From NCBI RefSeq assembly GCF_000739935.1, contig NZ_BBJU01000025.1, positions 100,119-164,118 of the forward strand: DNA of 64,000 bases, in the 5' to 3' direction. Shown one piece after another: positions 18,222-28,250 of the stretch. The notes beneath the pieces are model-generated. The model saw nothing but the letters and a program-made list of their open reading frames with translations. It did no database searches and was not told the DNA's origin. Within the stretch, counting starts at the first letter, position 1. Every line of letters begins with the position of its first letter. The translations under genes were made by a program, and so were the position numbers. Source of the DNA: Agrobacterium rubi TR3 = NBRC 13261. Lineage in GTDB: Bacteria; Pseudomonadota; Alphaproteobacteria; Rhizobiales; Rhizobiaceae.

Positions 18222-18956
18222 TTAACGGATGGGAATGATGTCTGCGGCGGTTGACCGGCAACCTCTGCGGTCGACCTGTGGGCAGGTGCGGAAGCTGAGA
18301 TCCTTGTTCATGCAGATGCGCACCTCCTCCAGCTTCGGCCCATCACAGCTGATGGCGATGCCCTGCTTTGTGAGGGCAGGATTGACGGAAATGAAGGCGC
18401 TTTCGATGGCGTCGGCGGACAGTGTACGGGGTGCAGAACCCGAAGCAATGTCCTTAGGCAAGGTCACACGTTGATAGGCCGCGCGGGTGGTGTCGAGATA
18501 TTCGGCCTGTGACAGCCCACTGCAGGTTCCATGTTTGCGCCATTGGTGGCCGATAAGGCCCATCGACGGCATGATGTCGAACATGCCTCGACCAAGCGCA
18601 TCCAGCACCCGTTCGTTGCGATCCTTGCCACAAAATTCCGGATAGTCGTTGTCGTTCTGCGGCCACAGGCCGTGGACGACGAACCCATATTTGCGATCGG
18701 TCCCGCACTGCTGGCGGCTGTTGCGTCCGGCATCGCTGGCGCAAAACGCTGGAGACCACGACAGCGACAAGACGTAAAAATCAAATCCTGAGCCTAGCCG
18801 GCGGGGCGCGGTGCCAGCAGGCGTGGTCGTCGGCGAGCCGGTTTGTGTGGTTTCCGGTCGTTCAGGTGCATTTTGTAACGGCTGGCCAAACGTCATCCAG
18901 CCCGCTGCGGCAAGCGAAAGTGCGGCCAGCGCGATAAAACCGGCATATTGTTTCAT
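18222..18956 (-). CDS. Secreted ribonuclease T2 family protein
   Basis: An acid-type endoribonuclease cutting through 2',3'-cyclic phosphates, predicted periplasmic or secreted. The protein is 244 residues from the ATG at 18956 (MKQYAGFIALAALSLAAAGW, a signal or anchor segment), then a Pro/Thr-rich linker (~30-52). Both active-site segments are intact: HGLWPQ at 95-100 and HQWRKHGTC at 137-145, carrying the two catalytic histidines. Cysteines at 72, 84, 109 and 145 could form the usual disulfides. The TTG-initiated extension to 18983 is not needed. Bacterial members resemble periplasmic RNase I. Confidence 0.92.
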   Translation of the reverse strand: MKQYAGFIALAALSLAAAGWMTFGQPLQNAPERPETTQTGSPTTTPAGTAPRRLGSGFDFYVLSLSWSPAFCASDAGRNSRQQCGTDRKYGFVVHGLWPQNDNDYPEFCGKDRNERVLDALGRGMFDIMPSMGLIGHQWRKHGTCSGLSQAEYLDTTRAAYQRVTLPKDIASGSAPRTLSADAIESAFISVNPALTKQGIAISCDGPKLEEVRICMNKDLSFRTCPQVDRRGCRSTAADIIPIR

Positions 18957-19160
18957 CGGGCGAACTGTCTTTCTGCGCAGCAATGACGAAGTCTTGATCG
19001 GTAAGGGGTTTTATACCATCTCGCCCGCGTGGCAAACAGGCCAGCAAAAAATGAAACAAAGCCACAGTCTTAGTTGTCACAATGCTTGCATAACGACTAA
19101 GCTCTACGAATCCGTCAGACGCCACGCTGCCGGAAAGGGAGAATATCCGGGCATGTACGC

Positions 19161-20117
19161 ATGAAATGGAAGAAATACATCTGGCCTGTCGTCGGGGTGG
19201 CAACCATCGGTTTTTCCGTATGGCTTCTTTACAAGGAACTGCGACATCTTTCGCTGGATGACGTCTGGGGCAGTCTTGTCGCCATCAATCCGCATCACTG
19301 GCTCATGTCCGGGCTTTGCACACTCATCGCCTACGCCGCCCTGGCTGGATATGACCGCATCGCGCTTCAACATCTCAAGCGCAAGGTCGGCTGGGTTTTC
19401 ATCACGCTGACGTCGTTCACAACCTATGCCCTATCGCACAATGTCGGCGCCTCGGTGTTTTCAGGGGCGGTTGTGCGCTACCGGGCCTATACGTCGAAAG
19501 GCTTGAGCGTTTCGGAAATCGGCGTGCTCGTGGCGCTGTGCTCCTTCACTTTCGCCATCGGCACCATCATGCTCATTGGCCTTGTACTGGTCTATGAGCC
19601 CGATATTACCGAGCGCTTCGTCGATATTTTGCCGGTGGAAGCATCCAGAACGACTGGCTTCATTCTGCTCGCCATCGTCGGATTGTACGTCATCGGCAGC
19701 CTGATGAAGCTGCGGCCTTTGAAAATCGGCTCTTTTACGCTGTTTTACCCAGTGCCGCGCCTCGTCATTCAGCAATTGGTGATCGGCCCCATCGAACTGC
19801 TGGGCGCTGCGGGCATCATCTACTTTGCACTGCCGGAGGCGGGAAATCCCGGCTTCATGGTCATCCTCGGCATTTTTCTGGTGTCGTTTTCAGCAGCCCT
19901 GATTTCCCACGCCCCTGGCGGGCTGGGTGTGCTGGAATTGGTCTTCGTTACCGGCCTGCCGGATATGAACCCGGCAGATGTCATTGCTGCCCTTCTGGTC
20001 TTCCGCCTGTTCTACCTCATCATTCCCTTCATCTTTGGCCTTTTCATCATTCTCTTTTTCGAGAGATCACAACTGGCTGTGGCCGAACGAAACGAGCGTC
20101 GCGCGGAGGGGAGATAG
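19161..20117 (+). CDS. YbhN/UPF0104-type integral membrane protein (LPG synthase transmembrane family)
   Basis: A 318-residue membrane protein with about eight hydrophobic segments. HNVGASVFSGAVVRYRAYTSKGLS and SHAPGGLGVLELVF are signature stretches of the family that includes the transmembrane flippase half of lysylphosphatidylglycerol synthase and E. coli YbhN. There is no C-terminal aminoacyl-transferase domain, so it cannot by itself modify lipids; a lipid-moving role is only inferred. It ends one base before the convergent rlmJ stop. Confidence 0.82.
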   Translation: MKWKKYIWPVVGVATIGFSVWLLYKELRHLSLDDVWGSLVAINPHHWLMSGLCTLIAYAALAGYDRIALQHLKRKVGWVFITLTSFTTYALSHNVGASVFSGAVVRYRAYTSKGLSVSEIGVLVALCSFTFAIGTIMLIGLVLVYEPDITERFVDILPVEASRTTGFILLAIVGLYVIGSLMKLRPLKIGSFTLFYPVPRLVIQQLVIGPIELLGAAGIIYFALPEAGNPGFMVILGIFLVSFSAALISHAPGGLGVLELVFVTGLPDMNPADVIAALLVFRLFYLIIPFIFGLFIILFFERSQLAVAERNERRAEGR

Positions 20118-20963
20118 CTACTCTCCGCGCAACCAGAATGCCCGCTGCGACGCATAACGATCTTGCGCCATAATGGTTTTCAGCACCGGCATGATCGTGT
20201 GCAGCTCATCCTTCAGCGTAAAGGGCGGGTTGACGATGATGAGGCCGGAGCCGCTGAGGCCTTCCAGCCGATCGCTGCGCACCGACAATTCCGCGCAGAG
20301 CATTTTCGGTATGTCATAGGATTGCAGCAGCTCGTGAAAATCCTTGATCGGCGCGCCCTTTTTCAGCGGATACCACAGACAATAGGTGCCCGTTGAAAAG
20401 CGGCGATAGGCCTTGTGAAAGCCTTCTGCCATGCGCTGATATTCATTCTCTTGTTCAAACGGTGGATCGACCAGCACAAGGCCACGCTTCTCCTTTGGCG
20501 GCAAATGCGCGCCCAGCGAAAGCCAGCCATCCAGTTCCGTCACGCGGGCCTGATAATCACCCTCGAAAAGGCGTGCCAGCGCCCGATAATCATCCGGGTG
20601 AAGCTCCATGGCGGAAAGCCGATCCTGCGGCCGAAACAGCATGCGTGCGAGCTTAGGTGAGCCAGGATAATATTGAAGGCCCCCCTCCGGGTTCAGCTCC
20701 CGCACCGCTGTCAGATAGGGCTCCAGGAGATCAGCGACCGCAGGCGGCAGGTCTGCCTCCAGAAGCTTGCCGATGCCGGTCTGCCATTCGCCGGTCTTTT
20801 GCGCCTCGTCGGACGACAGGTCGTAGAGACCGATGCCGGCATGCGTGTCCAGCACCCGGAAGGCTTTGTCCTTGTTCTGAAGATAGCGAACGAGACGCGC
20901 CATGACGGCGTGTTTGAGAACATCGGCAAAGTTGCCTGCGTGATAAATATGCCGATAGTTCAT
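20118..20963 (-). CDS. rlmJ: 23S rRNA (adenine(2030)-N6)-methyltransferase
   Basis: Methylates A2030 of 23S rRNA with S-adenosylmethionine. The protein has the standard length (281 residues) and begins MNYRHIYHAGNFADVLKHAV, nearly diagnostic for RlmJ. The SAM site is LDTHAGIGLYDL and the catalytic N6-adenine motif is VLVDPPFEQ. It is divergent from the molybdopterin oxidoreductase gene and convergent with the YbhN-like gene. Confidence 0.95.
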   Translation of the reverse strand: MNYRHIYHAGNFADVLKHAVMARLVRYLQNKDKAFRVLDTHAGIGLYDLSSDEAQKTGEWQTGIGKLLEADLPPAVADLLEPYLTAVRELNPEGGLQYYPGSPKLARMLFRPQDRLSAMELHPDDYRALARLFEGDYQARVTELDGWLSLGAHLPPKEKRGLVLVDPPFEQENEYQRMAEGFHKAYRRFSTGTYCLWYPLKKGAPIKDFHELLQSYDIPKMLCAELSVRSDRLEGLSGSGLIIVNPPFTLKDELHTIMPVLKTIMAQDRYASQRAFWLRGE

Positions 20964-21046
20964 GCGCGCCGATGCCTTTTATGAATATTCTTGATGGTCG
21001 TCACTTGGCCCTTTTGGCCGCATTGCCTTTGCAATATACAAAAGTC

Positions 21047-23179
21047 ATGAATGATGCGACCCCGATTTCCGCCAAAGCCGTGACTGGTGCTGTCAGCATC
21101 GGCCACACCGTCTGTCCCCACGACTGTCCAAGCGCCTGCGCGCTGGAAGTCGACATCAACGCGGATGGCCGGATTGGCCGTGTGCGCGGAGCCAATGCCA
21201 ACACCTACACGGCTGGTGTCATCTGCGCCAAGGTGGCGCGCTACGCCGAGCGTATTTATCATCCGGGCCGGTTGCTGACGCCGAAGCGTCGCAAGGGTGC
21301 CAAAGGGGCGGGCGACTGGCAAGAGATCGACTGGGATGCCGCTCTCGATGAAGTCGCCAATGCCTTCGTCAAGGTTGAAGCCAAGCATGGTGCCGAGGCC
21401 ATCTGGCCCTATTTCTACGCCGGGACCATGGGGCAAGTGCAGCGCGACAGCATCGAACGACTTCGCCACGCCAAGAAATATTCCGGCTTCTTCGGCTCCA
21501 TCTGCACCAACATGGCCTGGACGGGTTACGTCATGGGCACGGGCGCTCTGCGCGGACCCGACCCGCGGGAGATGGCGAGGGCGGATGTGGTGGTGATCTG
21601 GGGCACCAATGCCGTTGCCACCCAAGTCAATGTCATGACCCACGCGATCCGCGCCCGAAAAGAGCGCGGTGCAAAAATCGTGGTCGTGGATATCTACGAC
21701 AACCCGACGATGAAGCAGGCGGATATGAAGCTGATCGTGCGGCCCGGCACGGATGCAGCCCTTGCCTGCGCCGTCATGCACATCGCTTTCCGCGATGGTT
21801 ATGCCGACCGCGCCTATATGGCGAAATTCGCGGATGATCCTGCTGGTCTCGAAGCGCATCTTGCGCCAAAGACACCGCAATGGGCCTCGGATATCACCGG
21901 TCTGTCGGTGGAAGAGATCGAGGCCTTCGCTCAGCTGGTCGGCACCACAAACAAGAGCTTTTTCCGTCTCGGCTACGGTTTCGCCCGCCAGCGCAACGGG
22001 GCGGTTGCCATGCATGCGGCGCTGTCTATCTCCACCGTGCTGGGCTCATGGCAATATGAGGGCGGCGGTGCGTTTCACAACAATGGCGACATCTTCCGGC
22101 TCAACAAGGCGGAGCTGATGGGCACGGCCTATGCCGACCCAAATGTGCGCCAGCTCGACCAATCGCAGATCGGTCGTGTGCTGACCGGCGACGCCGAGGC
22201 TCTGCGTTACGGAGGGCCGGTAACGGCACTGCTGATCCAGAACACCAACCCGGTCAATGTTTGCCCGGAGCAGCGGCTTGTGAAGCAGGGTTTCCTGCGC
22301 GATGACCTGTTCGTTGCCGTGCATGAGCAGTTCATGACGGAGACGGCTGAAGTTGCCGATATCGTGTTGCCCGCCACCATGTTCCTCGAACATGACGATA
22401 TCTACCGCGCCGGTGGTCAGAACCACATTCTGCTCGGCCCAAAACTGGTGGAGCCGCCGGACACCGTTCGCACCAACCTCTTCGTTATCGAGGAACTGGC
22501 CAAGCGCCTCGGTGTGGCTGACATGCCGGGCTTCGGCATGACGGAGCGCGAGCATATCGATCTCATTCTCGGCCCCGGCGGTTGGGGTGATTTCGACAGC
22601 CTTGCCGAAGAAAAATGGATCGATGCGCAGCCGCCGTTCGAGGTCGCGCATTATCTCGAAGGCTTCGGATATGCGGACGGTAAATTCCGCTTTAGCCCGG
22701 ATTGGCAGAGCGGCCCGTCACCCAACAAACCGCCGAAGAATGTGCCTGTGATGGGGCCGGTGGCGGAGCTACCGAAATTCCCGGATCAGGTCGATGTCAT
22801 CGAAGTGGCCGATGCCGAGTATCCATTCCGGCTGGCGACATCGCCCGCCCGCAACTTCCTGAACTCCACCTTCGCAGAGACGAAGACATCGGTTCAGAAA
22901 GAAGGACGCCCGGAGCTGATGATCTGTCCCGCCGATGCCACGCGTCTTGGTATCGGCGACGGAGATATCGTGCGCATCGGAAATCAGCGGGGCGCGCTCC
23001 GCATACATGTGAAGATCGTCGAGGGTGCGAGGGCAGGTGTTCTCATCGCTGAGGGATTGTGGCCCAACAAAGCGCATCTGGATGGCGAAGGCATTAATGT
23101 GCTGACGGGTGGCGACGCGGTTGCCCCGTATGGAGGCGCAGCTTTTCACGACAACAAGGTTTGGCTTCAAGGGCAATAG
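21047..23179 (+). CDS. Molybdopterin oxidoreductase with N-terminal [4Fe-4S] cluster
   Basis: A 710-residue member of the DMSO-reductase family. The N-terminus has four cluster cysteines, C23, C27, C31 and C60 (VCPHDCPSACALEVD, GVICAKV), followed by the bis-MGD domains: SICTNMAWTGYVMGTGALRGPD, DVVVIWGTNAVATQ, GSWQYEGGGAFHNNGD and the C-terminal dinucleotide-binding domain (DIVRIGNQRGALRIHVKIVEGA). No Tat signal is visible, so it is probably cytoplasmic. No electron-transfer subunit or chaperone lies alongside; two NudK-type genes follow 11 bases downstream. The substrate is unknown; formate dehydrogenase, BisC and unassigned anaerobic-dehydrogenase-like groups are possible. I start at MNDATPISAK (21047) rather than at 20972, where similarity is absent. 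Confidence 0.87.
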   Translation: MNDATPISAKAVTGAVSIGHTVCPHDCPSACALEVDINADGRIGRVRGANANTYTAGVICAKVARYAERIYHPGRLLTPKRRKGAKGAGDWQEIDWDAALDEVANAFVKVEAKHGAEAIWPYFYAGTMGQVQRDSIERLRHAKKYSGFFGSICTNMAWTGYVMGTGALRGPDPREMARADVVVIWGTNAVATQVNVMTHAIRARKERGAKIVVVDIYDNPTMKQADMKLIVRPGTDAALACAVMHIAFRDGYADRAYMAKFADDPAGLEAHLAPKTPQWASDITGLSVEEIEAFAQLVGTTNKSFFRLGYGFARQRNGAVAMHAALSISTVLGSWQYEGGGAFHNNGDIFRLNKAELMGTAYADPNVRQLDQSQIGRVLTGDAEALRYGGPVTALLIQNTNPVNVCPEQRLVKQGFLRDDLFVAVHEQFMTETAEVADIVLPATMFLEHDDIYRAGGQNHILLGPKLVEPPDTVRTNLFVIEELAKRLGVADMPGFGMTEREHIDLILGPGGWGDFDSLAEEKWIDAQPPFEVAHYLEGFGYADGKFRFSPDWQSGPSPNKPPKNVPVMGPVAELPKFPDQVDVIEVADAEYPFRLATSPARNFLNSTFAETKTSVQKEGRPELMICPADATRLGIGDGDIVRIGNQRGALRIHVKIVEGARAGVLIAEGLWPNKAHLDGEGINVLTGGDAVAPYGGAAFHDNKVWLQGQ

Positions 23180-23190
23180 CAGGATTTGGA

Positions 23191-23787
23191 ATGCAGAAAT
23201 TTGACGACGTAAAAATTGAAATTCTTAACGACGAAACACTTTCAAAAAACTGGTACCACCTTCGCAACATCACCTACAATTACACCAACTCCAAGGGTGA
23301 AACCAAAACGCTGAAGCGCGAAGCTTATGATCGCGGCAACGGCGCAACCATTCTGCTCTACGATCCGAAAATCGATAGCGTGATTCTGGTTCGCCAATTT
23401 CGCGTGCCGACCTATGTCAACGGCTATCACGGCTGGTTGCTGGAAACGCCCGCAGGCCTGCTGGACGGAGACAACCCGGCAGACGCCATCGCCCGCGAGG
23501 TGATGGAAGAAACGGGCTATAAGCTGCGCGACACGCGCTTCCTGTTCAAGTCCTTCATGTCGCCGGGTTCGGTCACGGAAGTGCTGCACTTCTTCGCGGC
23601 GATTGTCGACGCCTCTGACAAGGTGGAGGAGGGCGGCGGTGCGGTGCATGAAGACGAAGACATCGAGGTCGTTGTGCTTCCGCTGTCGGACGCCATGAAG
23701 ATGATTGAGGACGGTGACATTTGCGACGGCAAGACCATCATGCTGCTGCAATGGGCTGCCCTGAACAAGGCCGCTCTCACAGCCTGA
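23191..23787 (+). CDS. nudK: GDP-mannose hydrolase-like NUDIX protein
   Basis: A 198-residue NUDIX hydrolase very close in layout to E. coli NudK, which splits GDP-mannose into GMP and mannose-1-phosphate: WYHLRNITYNYTN, REAYDRGNGATILLYDP, LVRQFRVPTYVNGYHG and MSPGSVTEVLHFF. The NUDIX box is GLLDGDNPADAIAREVMEET, with the metal-binding REVMEE part intact and Asn where the first consensus Glu is expected. The start is the ATG at 23191 after AGGATTTGGA. It lies between the molybdopterin oxidoreductase and a paralogue, probably in one transcription unit. Confidence 0.87.
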   Translation: MQKFDDVKIEILNDETLSKNWYHLRNITYNYTNSKGETKTLKREAYDRGNGATILLYDPKIDSVILVRQFRVPTYVNGYHGWLLETPAGLLDGDNPADAIAREVMEETGYKLRDTRFLFKSFMSPGSVTEVLHFFAAIVDASDKVEEGGGAVHEDEDIEVVVLPLSDAMKMIEDGDICDGKTIMLLQWAALNKAALTA

Positions 23788-23801
23788 AAATGGAGTTTCA
23801 G

Positions 23802-24413
23802 ATGAACGATCAGCCGAAATTGTCAGTGACTGAGGATGAGGGCCGCGTGCGGCTCATTACGAAGGAAACAGTCTGGAAGCGTTTCGTTCATCTGCAAACA
23901 CTCGTCTTCGACCAGACGATGGCGGACGGGCGGGTCGTCCGTCTGAACCGCGAAGTGCACGACCACGGAAGTGCCGCAGCAATTTTGCTGTTCGATGCCG
24001 ATAAGGATGCCGTCGTTCTGGTCCGCCAATTTCGGCCTGGAGCCTTCGTCAACGGTGATCCGAGTTTCATGATTGAGGTCCCGGCAGGTCTGACCGATGG
24101 AGACCATCCCGACGAAGCGATCCGCCGCGAAGCGATGGAAGAAACCGGCTACGCCGTCCAAGAGGTGCAATATCTTTTCGACATCTATGCCAGCCCCGGC
24201 ACATTGACGGAGAAGATCGGTCTCTTTTACGCGCGGATCGATCTGGACGAAAAAGCGGGCGAAGGCGGCGGCCTTGAGACGGAAGGTGAAGATATCGAAG
24301 TCATCTCGGTGCCGCTCGATAAGGCCTTCTCTATGATCGCCACCGGCGAAATTACCGACGCCAAGACAATCATTTTGCTGCAATGGGCAATGCTGAATCG
24401 CAAACTCCTGTGA
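23802..24413 (+). CDS. Second NudK-type NUDIX hydrolase
   Basis: A 203-residue paralogue of the preceding gene, sharing its plan: FVHLQTLVFDQTM, REVHDHGSAAAILLFDAD, LVRQFRPGAFVNGD and YASPGTLTEKIGLFYARI. Its NUDIX box (GLTDGDHPDEAIRREAMEET) keeps REAMEE but has His at the first consensus Glu position. The internal ATG at 23802 has TGGAG six bases upstream and is preferred to 23790. The two copies differ enough that the duplication is old and substrates may have diverged. Confidence 0.82.
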   Translation: MNDQPKLSVTEDEGRVRLITKETVWKRFVHLQTLVFDQTMADGRVVRLNREVHDHGSAAAILLFDADKDAVVLVRQFRPGAFVNGDPSFMIEVPAGLTDGDHPDEAIRREAMEETGYAVQEVQYLFDIYASPGTLTEKIGLFYARIDLDEKAGEGGGLETEGEDIEVISVPLDKAFSMIATGEITDAKTIILLQWAMLNRKLL

Positions 24414-24415
24414 GA

Positions 24416-24813
24416 TCAGCTGAATGCCAGCCCCTCTGATGCGGCAGCCGTCGCCAGTTTCTTGTCGTTGGTTGCCAGGGGAAGAGAGCGAGACGTGGCG
24501 AGGGCGAGATATGCCGCGTCGTAGGCGGACAGTGAGTGCTTCTGAGCCAATCGCATGATGGTCACGTGATCTCCGCCGCTAACCAAAATCAGTGGCAGAC
24601 CGGTGAAGCGCAAAAGGATGGAGAACACCGCCTCTTGATCGATACGTTTTCGTCGCTCTGCGGAGAGCAGTATGTTTCGAAACTCGTGCGAAAGAAGATC
24701 CGGTGCAATGCAATCCTCATGCTCCAGTCGTGCCATGGCCGCATCGGCGATACCAGATGTTTCGTTGGGCAGAAACCACGCTGCGACCACAGACGCATCG
24801 ACAACGAACGGCA

Positions 24814-24814
<1 letters not shown>
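24416..24814 (-). CDS. VapC-type PIN-domain toxin
   Basis: A 132-residue PIN-domain ribonuclease, toxin of a type II toxin-antitoxin pair; such toxins usually cut tRNA or rRNA. The four acidic residues expected for metal binding are in place: D6 (VVDASV), E44 (SHEFRN), D99 (AYDAAYLALA) and D117 (TNDKKL). It is started at the ATG at 24814, which overlaps the antitoxin stop by one base (TGATG), typical coupled expression. The longer frame to 24838 would run into the antitoxin. It converges on the second NUDIX gene with two bases between. Confidence 0.88.
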
Positions 24815-25782
<968 letters not shown>

Positions 25783-25786
<4 letters not shown>

Positions 25787-26856
25787 AGGCCGAGCGTGCC
25801 TTTGTAGATCGTGCCGTGCCCGTCTTCTGCACGCGCAACCATGCGGCCGAGTGCAAAGACTATTTCGCCTTCGGCGGTCAGGGCATCCGTAACCGTCTGG
25901 GCGTTTTCTGCGGAAACCACGACGATCATGCCGACGCCGCAGTTGAAGGTGCGCAGCATTTCATTGGGCGCAACGCCGCCAGTCTTTGCCAGCCATGAGA
26001 AGACTGAGGGAACCTTGATAGCGTCGAGATCAATCTCGGCTGCCAGATGCTTTGGCAGAACGCGTGGAATATTCTCAGGGAAACCGCCGCCAGTGATGTG
26101 TGCGAGCGCTTTCAGGGCGCTCGTTTCGCGGATCGCCTTCAGAAGCGGCTTTACATAGATACGTGTTGGTGTCAGTAGCGCTTCACCCAACTTTTTGCCT
26201 TCAGCGAAGGGCGCAGGCGCATCCCAGCCGAGGCCGGAGAGCGAGACGATTTTGCGAACGAGCGAGAAGCCGTTGGAGTGAACGCCGGAGGATGCGAGAC
26301 CGAGAATGACGTCGCCTTCGGCAATGTCGCCTGCGGGCAGCAGCTGGCCGCGTTCGGCAGCACCGACGGCAAAGCCCGCGAGGTCGTAGTCCCCTTCAGA
26401 ATACATGCCCGGCATCTCCGCCGTCTCGCCACCGATCAACGCACAACCGGATTCAAGGCAGCCCGCCGCAATGCCGTTGACGATGGCAGCGCCCTGGTCG
26501 GGATCAAGCTTGCCGGTCGCGAAATAGTCGAGGAAGAACAGCGGTTCGGCGCCCTGTACCACGAGGTCGTTGACGCACATGGCTACGAGGTCGATGCCGA
26601 CAGTTTCATGATAGTTGGCGTCGATGGCGATCTTGAGCTTGGTGCCGACGCCATCATTGGCGGCGACCAGAACCGGGTCCTTGAAACCAGCGGCCTTCAA
26701 ATCGAACAGACCGCCGAAGCCGCCGATTTCGCCATCCGCGCCGGGGCGGCGGGTCGAGCGAACGGCTGGCTTGATCTTTTCGACCATCAGGTTTCCGGCG
26801 TCGATATCCACACCTGCATCGCTGTAGGTAAGACCGTTCTTGCCTGGCTCGCTCAT
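25783..26856 (-). CDS. purM: Phosphoribosylformylglycinamidine cyclo-ligase
   Basis: ATP-dependent cyclisation of FGAM to AIR, fifth step of purine synthesis. From the ATG at 26856 (GGAG ten bases upstream) it is 357 residues, near the family length of ~345. Motifs include [27 protein letters not shown] in the form [23 protein letters not shown] and [16 protein letters not shown]. The 14-codon extension to 26898 is not supported. Confidence 0.96.
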
Positions 26857-27019
26857 GGCTGTCGTCTCCACTGGTTCCATTTGGCGTGCCATTCGCATGA
26901 GACGGGTGACGATGCAAGTATGAGCGCGTCGAAAGGCATGTTTTTCACGCCTTTCGGGCGTTTTAGCTGTATTGTTATGGGAAAGCCCTATTGTGACGAA
27001 TTTGGCAAGGGTGCCACAC

Positions 27020-27049
27020 TTGACCAGTCCGGTCCACGCATCCTATCTC
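27020..27049 (+). promoter_or_regulatory. Candidate sigma-70-type promoter of perM-hdaA
   Basis: TTGACC at 27020-27025 and TATCTC at 27044-27049 are separated by 18 bases, ending 43 bases before the start at 27093. Confidence 0.35.
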
Positions 27050-27092
27050 CTAACCCAAGAGTTATGAGCGCAGGCGCTCAAAGGAGCAGACG

Positions 27093-28247
27093 ATGCAACC
27101 ACATATCAGAGGCATGAATCTGAGACGCCAGGCCTTTTTCTGGCTCGGTGCCTTCGTCGTTTTCGTCGTGTTCCTGATGGTTTTCAGCTCCATCCTTCTG
27201 CCCTTCGTGGCGGGTATGGCGCTGGCCTATTTCCTTGATCCGATCGCGGATTGGCTGGAAAGGCGTGGCTTGAGCCGCATGATGGCGAGCGTCATGATCC
27301 TTGTGTCCTTCGTTCTGCTGTTTGCCCTCTCTTTGATCATCATCATACCGTTGATCGTTGCGCAGGCATCGGAATTCATCGCCCGCATTCCGCAATATAT
27401 ATCGTCGTTGCAGCAACTGATTGCCGGTGCCGACACCAATCTGCTTCCGGGCTGGGTCAGTTCGCAGATCGATTCCGTGAAAGAGAACTTTTCCAAACTG
27501 CTGAGCGAAGGTGCAGGCTTCATCGGCACCCTGCTCACGCAAATCTGGAATTCCGGAAAGTCGCTGGTGGATGTCATCTCGCTACTGGTGGTGACGCCGG
27601 TAGTGGCATTTTATCTGCTGTTGGACTGGGACCGCATGATCGAAAAGGTCGATAGCTGGATACCGCGTGACCATGTGGCCACCGTGCGCCAGATTGCCCG
27701 TGATATGGACAGCACCATCGCTGGCTTTATTCGTGGACAGGGCTCGCTGTGCCTCATTCTCGGCGTCTATTATGCCGTCGGCCTCTCGCTCGTCGGTCTG
27801 AATTTCGGACTGTTGATCGGCTTTTTTGCGGGCGCAATCAGCTTCATTCCCTATGTCGGCTCCATGATTGGCCTCGTGCTGGCTGTGGGCGTGGCGCTGG
27901 TCCAGTTCTTGCCGGATTACGTTAACATCATTCTGGTGCTGGCGGTTTTCTTCTCTGGCCAGTTCATCGAAGGCAACATTTTGCAGCCGAAGCTTGTCGG
28001 CAGCAGCGTTGGCCTTCACCCCGTGTGGTTGATGTTTGCGCTGTTTGCATTCGGCGTTCTGTTTGGCTTTGTTGGCCTGTTGGTCGCGGTGCCAGCCGCA
28101 GCAGCCGTTGGCGTGCTCGTTCGCTTTGCACTGTCGCGCTATCTCGAAAGCGATCTGTACCACGGTCGCGCGGCCAATCTGCCGTGGGATACGGAAGAAA
28201 CGCAAATCCAGGCGTTGCCGCCGAAGAAGATCGATTCTCAGAGCTGA
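27093..28247 (+). CDS. AI-2E/PerM family transporter
   Basis: A 384-residue inner-membrane protein of the AI-2 exporter-like (PerM) family. Segments match the family: PFVAGMALAYFLDPIADWLERRG near the start, then long hydrophobic stretches, and GLLIGFFAGAISFIPYVGSMIG and FIEGNILQPKLVGSSVGLHPVW in the C-terminal half. Substrate is not known for most members; Na+/H+ exchange and signal export have been described for a few. ATG at 27093 follows AAAGGAG. It is co-directional with hdaA, three bases apart, an arrangement common in Rhizobiales. Confidence 0.88.
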   Translation: MQPHIRGMNLRRQAFFWLGAFVVFVVFLMVFSSILLPFVAGMALAYFLDPIADWLERRGLSRMMASVMILVSFVLLFALSLIIIIPLIVAQASEFIARIPQYISSLQQLIAGADTNLLPGWVSSQIDSVKENFSKLLSEGAGFIGTLLTQIWNSGKSLVDVISLLVVTPVVAFYLLLDWDRMIEKVDSWIPRDHVATVRQIARDMDSTIAGFIRGQGSLCLILGVYYAVGLSLVGLNFGLLIGFFAGAISFIPYVGSMIGLVLAVGVALVQFLPDYVNIILVLAVFFSGQFIEGNILQPKLVGSSVGLHPVWLMFALFAFGVLFGFVGLLVAVPAAAAVGVLVRFALSRYLESDLYHGRAANLPWDTEETQIQALPPKKIDSQS

Positions 28248-28250
28248 AAG

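Noticed and set aside
20960..22015. A 351-residue frame antisense to the molybdopterin oxidoreductase
   Set aside because: Shadow frame opposite a gene with clear cluster cysteines and cofactor motifs.
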